Shown: positions 7,638-17,392, counted from the stretch's first letter. The stretch is DNA of 64,000 bases from Chryseobacterium oranimense (GCF_025244725.1 NZ_CP104203.1:1178001-1242000); one strand, 5' to 3'. The notes: generated from the sequence alone by a model not told the origin. A program made the numbers and translations.

Positions 7638-9842
7638 TTGAAAAAACTAGTTTTACCGTTGAGCCTTATGGTTCCTATGCTTATTTTCTCTCAAAACCGA
7701 AAAAGAGATACGGCAGATAAAGTAACCGATATTGAGGAAGTCGTTTTCCAGAAAAAAGTAGTCGGAAAAACGAACGACATTACCAATGTCAAAATTTCAG
7801 CAAAGGACGCTAAAGGAGTGGCTACCATAAGCGGAGGAATTGAAGGTATTCTTAAAACACTTCCTTCCGTAAACTCCAATACCGAGCTGTCTTCACAATA
7901 TATGGTACGTGGCGGAAACTATGACGAAAATCTTATTTACATCAATGATATTGAGATTTACAGACCTTTTCTGATCAGAAATTCTCAGCAGGAAGGGATG
8001 AGTATCATCAATCCTGATATGGTTTCGACGGTTAACTTCTCTGCCGGAGGATTTGAGCCGAAATATGGCGATAAAATGTCTTCAGCACTGAATATTTACT
8101 ACCGCGAACCTGAGAAATTTGAACTTTCGGGAGAAGCCAGTTTGATAGGAGGAAGGCTGACCGCTGGTCTGGCATCAAAAAATAAAAAGCTGACCGCTTT
8201 GTTTTCAGGAAGATACAGGAACACCAACCTTGTCCTGAATACATTGAATGAAGACACGGATTTCAACCCGACTTACTGGGATTTCCAGTCGTACATCAAC
8301 TATCATCTCAACGACAAATTCTCTATGTCATTCATCGGATATTACTCCAAGAATGATTATGAAATGGTTCCGAAGGCCAAAAGTGTAACTTTCGGAAGCC
8401 TTCAGCAGCCAATTACAGTCAATATCGGCTATGGCGGAAAGGAGCAGGATATGTATAAAAATATGATGGGAACTTTCTCTCTGAACTTTAAGCCTTCAGA
8501 TCAGTGGAAGTTTACGTTGGACAGTTTTGCCTATCAGAACAGGGAAAAAGAATATTATTCTATCGCTTCAAGCTATGAGATCCAGACTTTTGATCCTATA
8601 ACAGGCGATCCGGTCCCTTCTTTTGACGGAGGCGGACAGATAGAGCACGCCAGAAACGACCTGTTTGTGAGAACTTACGGAACACAGTTCAGAGCAAAAT
8701 TTTCTCCCAATGTCAATACAGATATAGAAGTTGGAGTTAAATATGAAAAAGAAAACCTGAGTGATAATACCAACGAATGGAAACTGGTAGACTCTTCAGG
8801 ATACAGTATTCCGCGACCTATTGATGATCCGAGAACCGGGGAATCCGGAGATCTGGAACTGTTCTATCAGATTGCAGGGAAAAATAAAATAGAACCTTCA
8901 AGACTTTCCGCATATGCCCAGTATTCCCAGAAATTCTACTGGGGAGCCAGTAAAGTATTTGTGAATGCAGGAGCCAGGGTTTCCAACTGGAGCTTTAATA
9001 AGGAAACAATCTTTTCACCAAGATTCCAGTTTGCGATAAAACCTGACTGGGATTCGGATATGCTCTTCAAACTTTCGGGAGGGATCTATTACCAGGCCCC
9101 TTTTTATAAAGAAATCAAAGATCTGGACGGAAACTTTAATTCCAATATAAAATCTCAGCGTTCCATGCAGCTGATCCTGGGTCACGACTATGAATTCTAT
9201 ATGTACGACAGACCGTTTAAGCTGACTACGGAAGCCTATTACAAAAAAATGGATAATCTGATTCCTTACTATATGGATAACGTAAGAATCCGCTATTCAG
9301 GGCAAAATAATGCTTCAGGATATGCGTATGGAATTGATACCAGATTATTCGGGGAATTTGTTCCGGGAGTAGATTCATGGCTGTCTGCAAGTTATGCCAG
9401 AGTCTATGAAAATATTGATGGAAGAGGAAATATTCCAAGACCTACTGACCAGAGATTCAGGTTTGCCATGTTCTATCAGGATTATATGCCGAAATTCCCT
9501 TCTATGCGTGTCAACCTTACTTTGGTATACGCTATGGGACTTCCGAACGGAGCACCTGTTTTTACCGATCCTTACCAGTATCAGAGAACTTTACCCGCTT
9601 ATAAAAGAGTGGATTTAGGACTTTCAAAAGTGTTTATTGATTCTAAAGACAAGAAAAAGCGTTACGGTTTTTGGGGTAATTTTGAAGAGTTAACCCTGGG
9701 AGTTCAGGTTTTCAATGCATTTAATATTAATAATACAGTGGCTAATCAGTGGATCACCGATTATAATTCAAGTGTAATGTACCCGGTTCCGGTACGTCTT
9801 ACAGGACGTTTCTTCAATGTAAAACTTGAATTCAAACTTTAG
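7638..9842 (+). CDS. TonB-dependent receptor (plug plus barrel)
   Basis: An outer-membrane TonB-dependent transporter of 734 residues. A signal peptide ending in IFSQ is followed directly by a plug domain (GIEGILKTLPSVN, QYMVRGGNYDENLIYINDIE, SAGGFEPKYGDKMSS) and a long beta-barrel ending in the aromatic FFNVKLEFKL. The N-terminal carboxypeptidase-regulatory-like domain common in Bacteroidota relatives is absent. There is no in-frame ATG before the signal peptide; the start is the TTG at 7638, and a stop lies 18 bases further upstream. No SusD-like partner is adjacent, so the substrate is more likely a metal chelate or small molecule than a glycan. Substrate not determinable. Confidence 0.88.
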   Translation: MKKLVLPLSLMVPMLIFSQNRKRDTADKVTDIEEVVFQKKVVGKTNDITNVKISAKDAKGVATISGGIEGILKTLPSVNSNTELSSQYMVRGGNYDENLIYINDIEIYRPFLIRNSQQEGMSIINPDMVSTVNFSAGGFEPKYGDKMSSALNIYYREPEKFELSGEASLIGGRLTAGLASKNKKLTALFSGRYRNTNLVLNTLNEDTDFNPTYWDFQSYINYHLNDKFSMSFIGYYSKNDYEMVPKAKSVTFGSLQQPITVNIGYGGKEQDMYKNMMGTFSLNFKPSDQWKFTLDSFAYQNREKEYYSIASSYEIQTFDPITGDPVPSFDGGGQIEHARNDLFVRTYGTQFRAKFSPNVNTDIEVGVKYEKENLSDNTNEWKLVDSSGYSIPRPIDDPRTGESGDLELFYQIAGKNKIEPSRLSAYAQYSQKFYWGASKVFVNAGARVSNWSFNKETIFSPRFQFAIKPDWDSDMLFKLSGGIYYQAPFYKEIKDLDGNFNSNIKSQRSMQLILGHDYEFYMYDRPFKLTTEAYYKKMDNLIPYYMDNVRIRYSGQNNASGYAYGIDTRLFGEFVPGVDSWLSASYARVYENIDGRGNIPRPTDQRFRFAMFYQDYMPKFPSMRVNLTLVYAMGLPNGAPVFTDPYQYQRTLPAYKRVDLGLSKVFIDSKDKKKRYGFWGNFEELTLGVQVFNAFNINNTVANQWITDYNSSVMYPVPVRLTGRFFNVKLEFKL

Positions 9843-9843
9843 A

Positions 9844-9885
9844 ATAGAAATTAGAAGTTAGATTTTAGATTTTAGAAATTAGTTA
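9844..9885. repeat. Degenerate heptamer tandem repeat
   Basis: Six consecutive 7-base units with consensus TTAGAWW lie right after the TonB receptor stop and before its terminator. The units differ in one to three bases. Confidence 0.6.
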
Positions 9886-9934
9886 ATAACTCAAAAGTAA
9901 AATCTGCTCACTCTGCAAAATCAACAAGAGAACA

Positions 9935-9975
9935 AAAATAAAAAGCTTCTGAAATTTTCAGAAGCTTTTTATTTT
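9935..9975 (+). terminator. Intrinsic terminator after TonB receptor
   Basis: A long inverted repeat centred at 9954-9956 (core AAGCTTCTGAAA / TTTCAGAAGCTT) with flanking A- and T-tracts. It separates the TonB receptor from the copper cluster. Confidence 0.85.
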
Positions 9976-10032
9976 TGCTGAATTTTATAACAAGTATACA
10001 GAATTTTATAACACAGGTTTCAGGGATATTTT

Positions 10033-10040
10033 TAACTTTG
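10033..10040 (+). promoter_or_regulatory. Possible -7 box before the copper cluster
   Basis: TAACTTTG matches TAnnTTTG exactly. No good TTG is found at the expected distance upstream, and the predicted start would lie only a few bases before the ATG at 10049, so the call is tentative. Confidence 0.35.
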
Positions 10041-10048
10041 TCCTATCA

Positions 10049-10429
10049 ATGAAAAAGATTCTTGCCATATTATTCTCTGTTTTCTACTTTGGATTCTCTT
10101 CCGGAGCAGCTTTCAGCGTACACTTCTGTATGGAGGAATTTGTTTCCGTAAGCCAGAAAACCACCGATATATGTGGAAAATGTGGTGTTAAAGAGAAAAA
10201 AGGATGTTGTAAAACCGAAATTAAAGTTGTAAAAGTAGATGATTCCCAGAAATCGGATTTACTTAAGATTGATTTTTCAAGCCAAATCGTCCCAACATTC
10301 ATACAGCACGAATTTTTCTTTATAGACAAGTCTTTTTCAGCTTCAAAATTTACCCAGATAAAAATCAACGGCCCGCCTGAATACAGGCCGGTTCCTATTT
10401 ATATCAATCATTGTAATTTTAGAATTTAA
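10049..10429 (+). CDS. HYC_CC_PP family protein
   Basis: A 126-residue exported protein with an N-terminal signal segment. It carries the features that give this Bacteroidota family its name: H-F-C near residue 26, a cysteine cluster CGKCG...GCC around residues 45-55, and a C-terminal GPPEYRPVP. A final H-C lies in INHCNFRI. Six or more cysteines and paired histidines suggest metal binding. It stands first in a cluster with a DUF3347 protein and a multicopper oxidase, so a role in periplasmic copper handling is likely, though not established for the family. Confidence 0.8.
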   Translation: MKKILAILFSVFYFGFSSGAAFSVHFCMEEFVSVSQKTTDICGKCGVKEKKGCCKTEIKVVKVDDSQKSDLLKIDFSSQIVPTFIQHEFFFIDKSFSASKFTQIKINGPPEYRPVPIYINHCNFRI

Positions 10430-10544
10430 AAACCGTCCGTTGTCTGGTATAATCAGATGATTATGCTTTCGTAGATAACAGGTTCAGCGCATCACTGCGT
10501 TTCAATAATTCTTTATCAAATAATTAATTCTAAAATTTAAAACA

Positions 10545-11018
10545 ATGAAAAAGTATATCATTACAGCAGCATTTTCTTTATTCTCTATCATTTCACTTTC
10601 TGCGCAGTCTAAAAAAGATGCCCAGGTTTCAAAACTGTACCAGAACTATATTGCCATTAAATCTGCTTTGGCTTCCGATGATGCTGATACAACCTCAAAA
10701 GCAGCGGCAGAATTCATCAAAACAGCTTCAACTGTTGATTACAAATCCGTTTCAGAAGGAAATCTGAATATTTTAAGAAAAGATGCCACAGTGATTTCTG
10801 ATGCAAGAGACATTGCAGCGCAAAGAGAAACCTTTTCCAATCTTTCAGAGAACATGATCGCTTTGACAAAAGAGTTTAAGCTTTCAGAGAAACCGGTTTA
10901 TGTACAATATTGCCCAATGGCAGATTCAAGCTGGCTAAGTGACGAAAAACAAATCCTGAATCCATACTACGGAAAATCCATGCTTTCTTGCGGAAGTGTA
11001 AAGTCGGAAATAAAATAA
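10545..11018 (+). CDS. DUF3347 domain exported protein (copper-associated)
   Basis: Signal peptide ending in LSAQ, then a helical domain of about 130 residues ending in the family signature VYVQYCPMADSSWLSDEK...NPYYGKSMLSCG. The C-P-M and the later M-x-x-C-G residues resemble soft-metal ligands. DUF3347 also occurs at the C-terminus of CusB-type metal efflux adaptors. The gene is 115 bases after the HYC_CC_PP gene and 88 bases before the multicopper oxidase gene with no terminator between, so the three are probably cotranscribed. Function inferred as periplasmic copper binding. Confidence 0.82.
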   Translation: MKKYIITAAFSLFSIISLSAQSKKDAQVSKLYQNYIAIKSALASDDADTTSKAAAEFIKTASTVDYKSVSEGNLNILRKDATVISDARDIAAQRETFSNLSENMIALTKEFKLSEKPVYVQYCPMADSSWLSDEKQILNPYYGKSMLSCGSVKSEIK

Positions 11019-11106
11019 TTATTGTATTTAATTATAAAACAATGGATTGTATAGCTTAATCTATAATTTTATTTAAGCTGTGCATCTTTTAAAAGTTCAG
11101 AGTATT

Positions 11107-13893
11107 ATGAAAAAAATAATCATGTTTCTGATGCTTTTGTTTACTGTTTTTACTTTCGCCCAAGCAACGAAAACTTATTATACCTGTCCAATGCATCCTG
11201 AGGTAGTTTCTTCAAAACCCGGAGACTGTCCCAAATGCAAAATGACCCTGGTAAAGAAAACTGTTGTCGTAAAACCGAAAGTCACGGCCCAGCCACAGCA
11301 GAAAGCTGAACCTAAAACAGTACAGAAAGCAACAGAGATTAAACCTAAAATAAAGAGAACAAAAATTCAGGCTAAGATTAATCCAGGTCCTAAAGCAACA
11401 GAAATTAAAAGAGATAAAGCTGAAATAAAATCTCCGAAAACAACTTTACCTCAGGCACAGTCTGTTTACACTTGTCCTATGCATCCGGAGGTTACATCTG
11501 CAAAACCCGGGAAATGTCCGAAATGCGGAATGGAGCTTGTAGAAAAGGAAAGCAGGCAGTCTATCCCTACAGAAAAACCGGAAACAGGCCATACTGTATT
11601 CAAAAGAAATTCTGAAAACGGGCAAGTCACTTTTGGAGGGAAAACAGTGAGGTATGATCTGTATGTAAAAGATACGATCGTCAATTTTACAGGAAAAAAC
11701 CGCAGAGCTATTGCCATTAACGGGAAATTACAGGCACCAACTTTATATTTTACGGAAGGGGATACTGCTGAAATTTATCTTCACAATATGCTCAAGGAAA
11801 ATACAGGACTTCACTGGCATGGTGTGATTCTTCCCAATGAACAGGATGGTGTTCCTTACCTTACCACAAAACCTGTAACACCCGGAGAAACACACTTATA
11901 TAAGTTCAGGGTATCTCAGAACGGAACCTATTGGTACCATTCCCACGAGGCACTGCAGGAACAGATTGGAATGAACGGTATTTTGGTATTCAATAAAAGA
12001 GAAGGTGAGCCCAAACCACTTTATACCAAAGAAATCCCTGTATTATTAGGCGATTGGAGCGATGAAGACCCGATGCAGATTGCAAGAAGGCTTCATATGG
12101 CCAATACAGACTGGTATGCCATCAAAAAAAATGCGGTACAAAGCTATTGGGAGGCGATCAAATCCGGAAATTTCGGGACAAAAGCCCTGAATGAATGGAA
12201 AAGAATGGAAGCAATGGATGTAAGCGATGTTTACTATGACAAATTCCTGATCAACGGGCTTCCGAGTTCTGATTATTCCAATTTGAAAGCCGGAGACAAA
12301 GTACGGCTGAGAGTGGCCAATGGCGGCTCATCCACCTATTTCTGGCTGAATTACGGAGGCGGAAAAATAAAAGTAGTGGGAAATGACGGAAATGATGTGG
12401 TTCCGGTAGAGGTTGACCGTCTTATCATAGGAGTATCCGAAACTTATGATATAGAGGTAACAATTCCCGAAAATAAAAGCTTTGAATTCCGTTCCACATC
12501 AGAAGACAGGGTAGGACATGCTTCATTATGGCTGGGCTCCGGTGAAAAAGTTGAAGCGCCAAATCTGCCAAGACTCATGCTATTTGAAGGAATGAAAATG
12601 ATGAACGGAATGATGGAAATGAGCGGGAATATGAAGCCGATGAACATGACAATGGGGAACCAGATGATGGATATGAATGAAGTAATGTACCCCGAACTTC
12701 CTGAAAGCCAGAGAAAAATGACAATGAAGCACATGAATGAAATGATGGGAGTCAAAACCAAGGAAGAAGATCATTCAGAAATGACTTCGGAAGCTTCAGC
12801 CACCGGACATGAAAATCATTCAGGAATGGATATGAAGGAAGAAAAGCCGATCAAAAGGCTGTCGTACAATCTTTTAAAATCTCCTGAAAAGACAATTCTT
12901 CCCGGTGAAAACGTAAGAGAACTTAAATTTACCCTTGAAGGGAATATGAATCAGTATCTATGGACATTGGATAACAAAACAGTAACCGAAACAGATAAAA
13001 TTCTTGTAAAGAAAGGGGAGATCCTGAGAATTACCATGTACAATAACTCGATGATGCGCCATCCGATGCACCTTCACGGTCATGATTTCAGGCTGATCAA
13101 TTCAAAAGGAGAATACTCCCCACTGAAAAATGTAGTGGATATCATGCCGATGGAAACCAATACAATTGAGTTTGCAGCGAATCAGGATGGTGACTGGTTT
13201 TTTCACTGCCATATTTTATACCACATGATGGCCGGAATGGGGAGAATATTCAGCTATGAAAATTCAAAGCCCAATCCCCAGCTGCCGGACAGAAAACTGG
13301 CCTGGAAAAATTTCCTGAAGGATAATAAAATGATCAGCTCAATGGCCATGCTGGATGTTGCCAGCAATAAGCTGCATGCTGAAACTATGACGATGTTCGG
13401 ACCGAGATGGGCCAACCTGAACGAGTTTCATTCCAACTGGGATTTTGATCATTTTGAAGGAAATGTGAAGGTGGGTAGATTTCTGGGTAAATTCCAATGG
13501 GCGCTTCCCTATGCCGGTTTCAGGATTCAGAAAAATCATGAGATCATGGAACGACAGATGGCAGAAGATATGGGCATGAAATTCCGGGGTAAAAAGACCT
13601 GGTTCGGGCAGCAGAAGGCTTCAAAGGATCAATATGCTTTCATGGTTGGGGTACAATATCTTTTGCCAATGCTGATAACAGCTGATGCAAGCGTGGATCA
13701 GAACGGAAAAGTGCTGTTGGAGCTGAGCAGGGAAGATATTCCGATCTCCAGAAGAATAAGAGGAAATTTTTCTCTGAATTCAGACGGAGAATTCTCAACC
13801 GGATTGAGATATATTTTACAGAAATGGTTATCCGTTTCAGGAAATTATGATAATGAAATGGGCTGGGGAGCAGGACTTACCTTTACCTATTAA
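11107..13893 (+). CDS. Multicopper oxidase with metal-binding repeats and CopB-like C-terminal domain
   Basis: A 928-residue exported cuproprotein. The chosen ATG (11107) gives a signal peptide ending in FTFAQ; a GTG at 11080 would add nine residues and spoil it. Order of parts: two heavy-metal-binding motifs (YTCPMHPEV...CPKC at about 24-48 and 120-145); CopA/PcoA-type cupredoxin domains with copper ligands HWHG (~236), YWYHSH (~275), HPMHLHGHDF (~653) and HCHILYHMMAGMGR (~700); a Met-rich stretch at ~495-545; and a final ~200 residues (from about 728) that read like a CopB/PcoB outer-membrane barrel, with alternating aromatic strands ending in WGAGLTFTY. Probable role: Cu(I) oxidation and copper tolerance. 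CopA and CopB are normally separate proteins, so the fusion is notable. Confidence 0.88.
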   Translation: MKKIIMFLMLLFTVFTFAQATKTYYTCPMHPEVVSSKPGDCPKCKMTLVKKTVVVKPKVTAQPQQKAEPKTVQKATEIKPKIKRTKIQAKINPGPKATEIKRDKAEIKSPKTTLPQAQSVYTCPMHPEVTSAKPGKCPKCGMELVEKESRQSIPTEKPETGHTVFKRNSENGQVTFGGKTVRYDLYVKDTIVNFTGKNRRAIAINGKLQAPTLYFTEGDTAEIYLHNMLKENTGLHWHGVILPNEQDGVPYLTTKPVTPGETHLYKFRVSQNGTYWYHSHEALQEQIGMNGILVFNKREGEPKPLYTKEIPVLLGDWSDEDPMQIARRLHMANTDWYAIKKNAVQSYWEAIKSGNFGTKALNEWKRMEAMDVSDVYYDKFLINGLPSSDYSNLKAGDKVRLRVANGGSSTYFWLNYGGGKIKVVGNDGNDVVPVEVDRLIIGVSETYDIEVTIPENKSFEFRSTSEDRVGHASLWLGSGEKVEAPNLPRLMLFEGMKMMNGMMEMSGNMKPMNMTMGNQMMDMNEVMYPELPESQRKMTMKHMNEMMGVKTKEEDHSEMTSEASATGHENHSGMDMKEEKPIKRLSYNLLKSPEKTILPGENVRELKFTLEGNMNQYLWTLDNKTVTETDKILVKKGEILRITMYNNSMMRHPMHLHGHDFRLINSKGEYSPLKNVVDIMPMETNTIEFAANQDGDWFFHCHILYHMMAGMGRIFSYENSKPNPQLPDRKLAWKNFLKDNKMISSMAMLDVASNKLHAETMTMFGPRWANLNEFHSNWDFDHFEGNVKVGRFLGKFQWALPYAGFRIQKNHEIMERQMAEDMGMKFRGKKTWFGQQKASKDQYAFMVGVQYLLPMLITADASVDQNGKVLLELSREDIPISRRIRGNFSLNSDGEFSTGLRYILQKWLSVSGNYDNEMGWGAGLTFTY

Positions 13894-13899
13894 AAACGA

Positions 13900-13926
13900 A
13901 AGGCTGTCGCTAAGGCAGTCTTTTTT
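13900..13926. terminator. Terminator after the multicopper oxidase
   Basis: A 9-bp stem with two G-U pairs (13900-13908 with 13914-13922), a five-base loop and a T-tract follow the stop. It lies between convergent genes. Confidence 0.7.
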
Positions 13927-13972
13927 ATTTTTTAATGGATTTTAAATTGATTAACACCAATATAAGTCTGGT

Positions 13973-15091
13973 TTACATTTCCAATCGGATGATTTTTTCT
14001 GCCAATTTCTGATTGGAGCTTTCGGGAATAAGCCTCATCAAAAAATTACGCAAAGTATTTCCTTTTTCCCATTGTGAAATCTTTCCGATTTTCCAGCTTG
14101 TATTGACAATGTAATCTACTTTTTTCCTTCTGATTTGCTGGAATTTTTCAAAAAGAGCATTGAAATCCTGACTTGTTTCCAATAATCTGCCAATGATGTA
14201 AGCATCTTCAATAGCCTGACAGGCACCCTGACCCATGTTTGGAGTGGTAGCATGTGCGGCATCTCCGATAAGGCAAAGGTTTTCAGAATGCCAGGAAGAA
14301 ATGGGAGCCAGGTCTATAATATCATTTAGGATAATATTTTTATCCAAAGTAGCTTCGAGAATTTGTAAAGTGAGAGTATGAAAATCTTTAAAATAGTCAG
14401 AGACACTCCAGTCCCGTTTGTATTTTTTTTCATTAACCAAAGCATACCAATATACCTTTTTCTCAGAAATCTTCACAAACCCGAAACGTTTCCCTTTTCC
14501 CCACATTTCAATGGCTTCATGATTCAACTCTTCAGGAAGATCAAATTCAAGGATTCCACGCCAGCACTTTTGTCTAGCATTTCGGATCGATCCTGTTTTC
14601 AGAATCTGGCTCCGGGTTTTAGAGTGTATGCCGTCTGTTCCAAAGATTATTTTGCTTTCTGCTTGGATTCCGTTTTCAAAATGTAAAGAATAGTTTTGAT
14701 TTTTTTCAATCCTGCTTAATGAATGATTAAGCTTAATATGTTCATAGCCAATATTTTCTGCCAGAATTTTCTGTAATTCAGCCCTGTGAATGGCTACATT
14801 ACAGGAGCTGTATTTTTTTTCCAGAGCCGATATCTCTGTTTTTGTAATGGGTTTTAAAAATTCATCGGTGATGGAAATTCCATGGACTTTATTTCCTGCA
14901 TTTTCTATTTTTCCTTTCAAACCTAGCCGGTCAAAAATCTGCATGGCATTCACAGCCATCATAATTCCGGCTCCTGCAGGTTTTATTTCCGGTGCAGACT
15001 CATAGATCGTGAAACCGAGCTGATGATTCTTCAGAATATTTCCCAGTGCCAGTCCGCCAATTCCTGCGCCTATTATTGATATGTTGTCCAT
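13973..15091 (-). CDS. FAD-dependent monooxygenase
   Basis: A 372-residue flavoprotein of the aromatic hydroxylase (UbiH/salicylate hydroxylase-like) type. The N-terminal dinucleotide motif GAGIGGLALG is at residues 8-17, an acidic E follows at the end of the second strand (TIYES), the DG motif appears as FGTDGIHS near 150, and the second FAD motif LIGDAAHATTPNMGQGACQ is near 280. Such enzymes use NAD(P)H and O2 to hydroxylate aromatic or related compounds. It heads a minus-strand pair with a GNAT gene 21 bases downstream. Substrate unknown. Confidence 0.85.
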   Translation of the reverse strand: MDNISIIGAGIGGLALGNILKNHQLGFTIYESAPEIKPAGAGIMMAVNAMQIFDRLGLKGKIENAGNKVHGISITDEFLKPITKTEISALEKKYSSCNVAIHRAELQKILAENIGYEHIKLNHSLSRIEKNQNYSLHFENGIQAESKIIFGTDGIHSKTRSQILKTGSIRNARQKCWRGILEFDLPEELNHEAIEMWGKGKRFGFVKISEKKVYWYALVNEKKYKRDWSVSDYFKDFHTLTLQILEATLDKNIILNDIIDLAPISSWHSENLCLIGDAAHATTPNMGQGACQAIEDAYIIGRLLETSQDFNALFEKFQQIRRKKVDYIVNTSWKIGKISQWEKGNTLRNFLMRLIPESSNQKLAEKIIRLEM

Positions 15092-15112
15092 CAGAATGGG
15101 TTGTAATTTCTT

Positions 15113-15610
15113 TTAAAAGTTTAAAATATAGTTCTCTGATACTTTTTTAAACCCATATTTACCGAAGAAATGGTGGGCTCCTGTATTGTCAATACCGCTT
15201 TCCAGCATCATAAAACTGATATTCCAGTTTTTAGACTCTGCTACAGCTTTTTCCAGCAATGTACTTCCTAATGACTGTCCTCTGAGCGACTGATCCAAAA
15301 GCATATCTTCCAATACAGCATAATTTTTAAATCCAAGGATGATATTGAAAATCAGCATTCCGATAATCTTCCCTTCCATATTTTCAGCAATCAGAATATT
15401 TAACTTTGAGTTTTCATCAACACTAAAACCGGACTTAAACTGTTCAGTCAATATTGTTTTGAGATCAGGATTCCAATGGCTGGAATCTAAAGCCCGTCCG
15501 GAAATAATTTCACCGTGGGAGATATAGGAATCTGTTTTGTGAGTGATAAAAAAGTTAACCAGCTCTTCTGTCCTGGAATTATCTGTAAGCCATTTTGTGG
15601 TATAATTCAT
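15113..15610 (-). CDS. GNAT family N-acetyltransferase
   Basis: A 165-residue protein with the acetyl-CoA binding signature DQSLRGQSLGSTLLEKA near residue 110 (Q/R-x-x-G-x-G/A type) and the C-terminal strand FFGKYGFKKVSENYILN typical of GNAT enzymes. Acceptor substrate cannot be told from sequence. It starts two bases after the stop of the upstream lipoprotein gene and precedes the monooxygenase in neither order of function that I recognise; the three minus-strand genes may share a transcript. Confidence 0.8.
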   Translation of the reverse strand: MNYTTKWLTDNSRTEELVNFFITHKTDSYISHGEIISGRALDSSHWNPDLKTILTEQFKSGFSVDENSKLNILIAENMEGKIIGMLIFNIILGFKNYAVLEDMLLDQSLRGQSLGSTLLEKAVAESKNWNISFMMLESGIDNTGAHHFFGKYGFKKVSENYILNF

Positions 15611-15612
15611 TT

Positions 15613-16203
15613 TTATTTTAAATTTTTCAGTTCGCTCAATAATACATTCTGTTTCTTGATAAAGCTTTCCAGATGGTCTGTTTTCATAGGGTGAGCATTC
15701 TGGTATTTTTCAATTTCGGGAAGCGCTTTCCTGATTTTGAAAGCAGTGTACAGATTGGTGATGTGATCGTTGTTTGTATTCACTTTGTCGATCAGTTCTT
15801 TTACCTTACTTATTTTCTGGTTGTAATTGTCGGAGCTTATTTTGATTTCTTTTTCCAGCTGCTGTTTTAGAAGGGAATCTTTAACATTGGTAGCCTGAAA
15901 ATGAGCATCCTGATAGAAGGATTCAGATTTATAAAGTATGTCTTCATAAGCTGCGAGAACTTTTTGGCTTTCTTCGTTAATCTTTACAAGTTTTTCGTCC
16001 AGCTCTTTAAGGTTTTTATCTTTTTTGGCAAGTTCGGAATAAATTTTATCAATCATATTCTCATTACGGCCGCTTTCAAAAGAACCTTTTATAGAGGAAT
16101 CCGTATTATCGACAGCGTTTTCTGCTGCTGCATTTCCGGATTCCTTTTGTTTGCAGGAAAGCACTGACAGAGCTAAGGCAGAAATAAAGAGTATTTTTTT
16201 CAT
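15613..16203 (-). CDS. Coiled-coil lipoprotein, unknown function
   Basis: The first residues, MKKILFISALALSVLSCKQ, end in a lipobox (L-S-C), so the protein should be lipid-anchored. After a Ser/Asn/Ala-rich linker the remaining ~150 residues are highly charged and heptad-like (for example IYSELAKKDKNLKELDEKLVK split over several turns), predicting long coiled coils. I do not recognise a family beyond a resemblance to generic envelope coiled-coil lipoproteins. It is followed within two bases by the GNAT gene. Confidence 0.7.
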   Translation of the reverse strand: MKKILFISALALSVLSCKQKESGNAAAENAVDNTDSSIKGSFESGRNENMIDKIYSELAKKDKNLKELDEKLVKINEESQKVLAAYEDILYKSESFYQDAHFQATNVKDSLLKQQLEKEIKISSDNYNQKISKVKELIDKVNTNNDHITNLYTAFKIRKALPEIEKYQNAHPMKTDHLESFIKKQNVLLSELKNLK

Positions 16204-16327
16204 AATGTTTTTAGATTGGTTTTATTGGATTAGTTGAAGGTAGTCTAAAGATTGTTACAGCTATATTTTAAAGTTTTCTCTTTCAGTTGAAGTTTGAGAA
16301 TGATTGATTCCCGGATTTTGAAGGCAT

Positions 16328-16356
16328 AAAAAAACGGAGCCTGAAATCAGACTCCG
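16328..16356 (-). terminator. rpoD terminator
   Basis: Read on the minus strand, a 10-bp stem with one G-U pair (16347-16356 with 16335-16344, short loop) is followed by a run of seven T. It lies 24 bases after the rpoD stop. Confidence 0.85.
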
Positions 16357-16379
16357 CATACATTGTTTTGCAATAAATT

Positions 16380-17246
16380 TTATTTACCTAAATAAGATTT
16401 AAGGATCTTACTTCTGGTATTATGCTTCAATCTCTTGATCGCTTTTTCTTTGATCTGACGAACTCTCTCTCTTGTAAGATCGAAAGTTTCACCAATTTCT
16501 TCTAAAGTCATCGGGTGTTTTCCGTTCAGTCCGAAGTATAATCTCACCAAATCTGCCTCTCTTGGAGTCAAAGTATTCAATGCTCTTTCAATCTCAATCT
16601 GAAGAGATTCAAGCATCAGATCTTTATCCGGACTTGGAGATTCTCCTGAACGCAATACATCATAAAGATTAGAATCTTCACCTTCTACTAAAGGTGCATC
16701 CATAGACAGGTGTCTTCCGGAGTTTTTCATAGATTCTTTAATATCTTCCTCGCTCATGTCAAGAACTTCAGCCAGTTCTTCCGGGGAAGGTGGTCTTTCG
16801 TTTTCCTGTTCCAGGTGAGCGTATGCCTTATTGATTTTGTTGATGGAACCAATCTTGTTTAAAGGAAGCCTTACAATTCTTGACTGCTCAGCTAAAGCCT
16901 GTAAAATTGACTGACGGATCCACCATACCGCGTAAGAGATAAATTTGAAACCTCTAGTTTCATCGTACCTTTTTGCCGCTTTCATCAGCCCTAAGTTACC
17001 TTCATTAATCAAATCGGGTAAAGAAAGACCTTGATTTTGGTATTGCTTGGATACGGAAACTACGAAACGAAGGTTGGCTTTGATTAATTTCTCCAGTGCT
17101 GCTCTGTCGCCTGCACGTATTCTTTGTGCCAATTCTACTTCTTCGTCCGCAGTGATCAGTTCCACTTTACCAATTTCCTGCAAATACTTGTCTAATGAAG
17201 CAGTTTCCCTGTTGGTTACCTGCTTAGTGATTTTTAATTGTCTCAT
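16380..17246 (-). CDS. rpoD: RNA polymerase primary sigma factor (sigma-70/RpoD)
   Basis: The housekeeping sigma factor. Regions 1.2 ([16 protein letters not shown]), 2 ([46 protein letters not shown]), 3 ([15 protein letters not shown]) and 4 ([34 protein letters not shown]) are all present. Region 1.1 is absent, which is normal for the 288-residue Bacteroidota protein. This sigma factor recognises the TTG/TAnnTTTG promoters seen elsewhere in the window. Monocistronic, with a clear terminator. A 14-copy heptamer array lies about 150 bases upstream of its start. Confidence 0.97.
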   Translation of the reverse strand: MRQLKITKQVTNRETASLDKYLQEIGKVELITADEEVELAQRIRAGDRAALEKLIKANLRFVVSVSKQYQNQGLSLPDLINEGNLGLMKAAKRYDETRGFKFISYAVWWIRQSILQALAEQSRIVRLPLNKIGSINKINKAYAHLEQENERPPSPEELAEVLDMSEEDIKESMKNSGRHLSMDAPLVEGEDSNLYDVLRSGESPSPDKDLMLESLQIEIERALNTLTPREADLVRLYFGLNGKHPMTLEEIGETFDLTRERVRQIKEKAIKRLKHNTRSKILKSYLGK

Positions 17247-17392
17247 CTATTTTTATCCTCAAAAAAGAGTTACTATATATTATACGTATGAAGTGGTAAA
17301 AAGGTTACACTAGTTTTAATTATTTTTTAAATTTAGGGGAGAACACCAAAAATCAGGATAAAGAAACCAGATTTAAAACTTACATAGTAATT

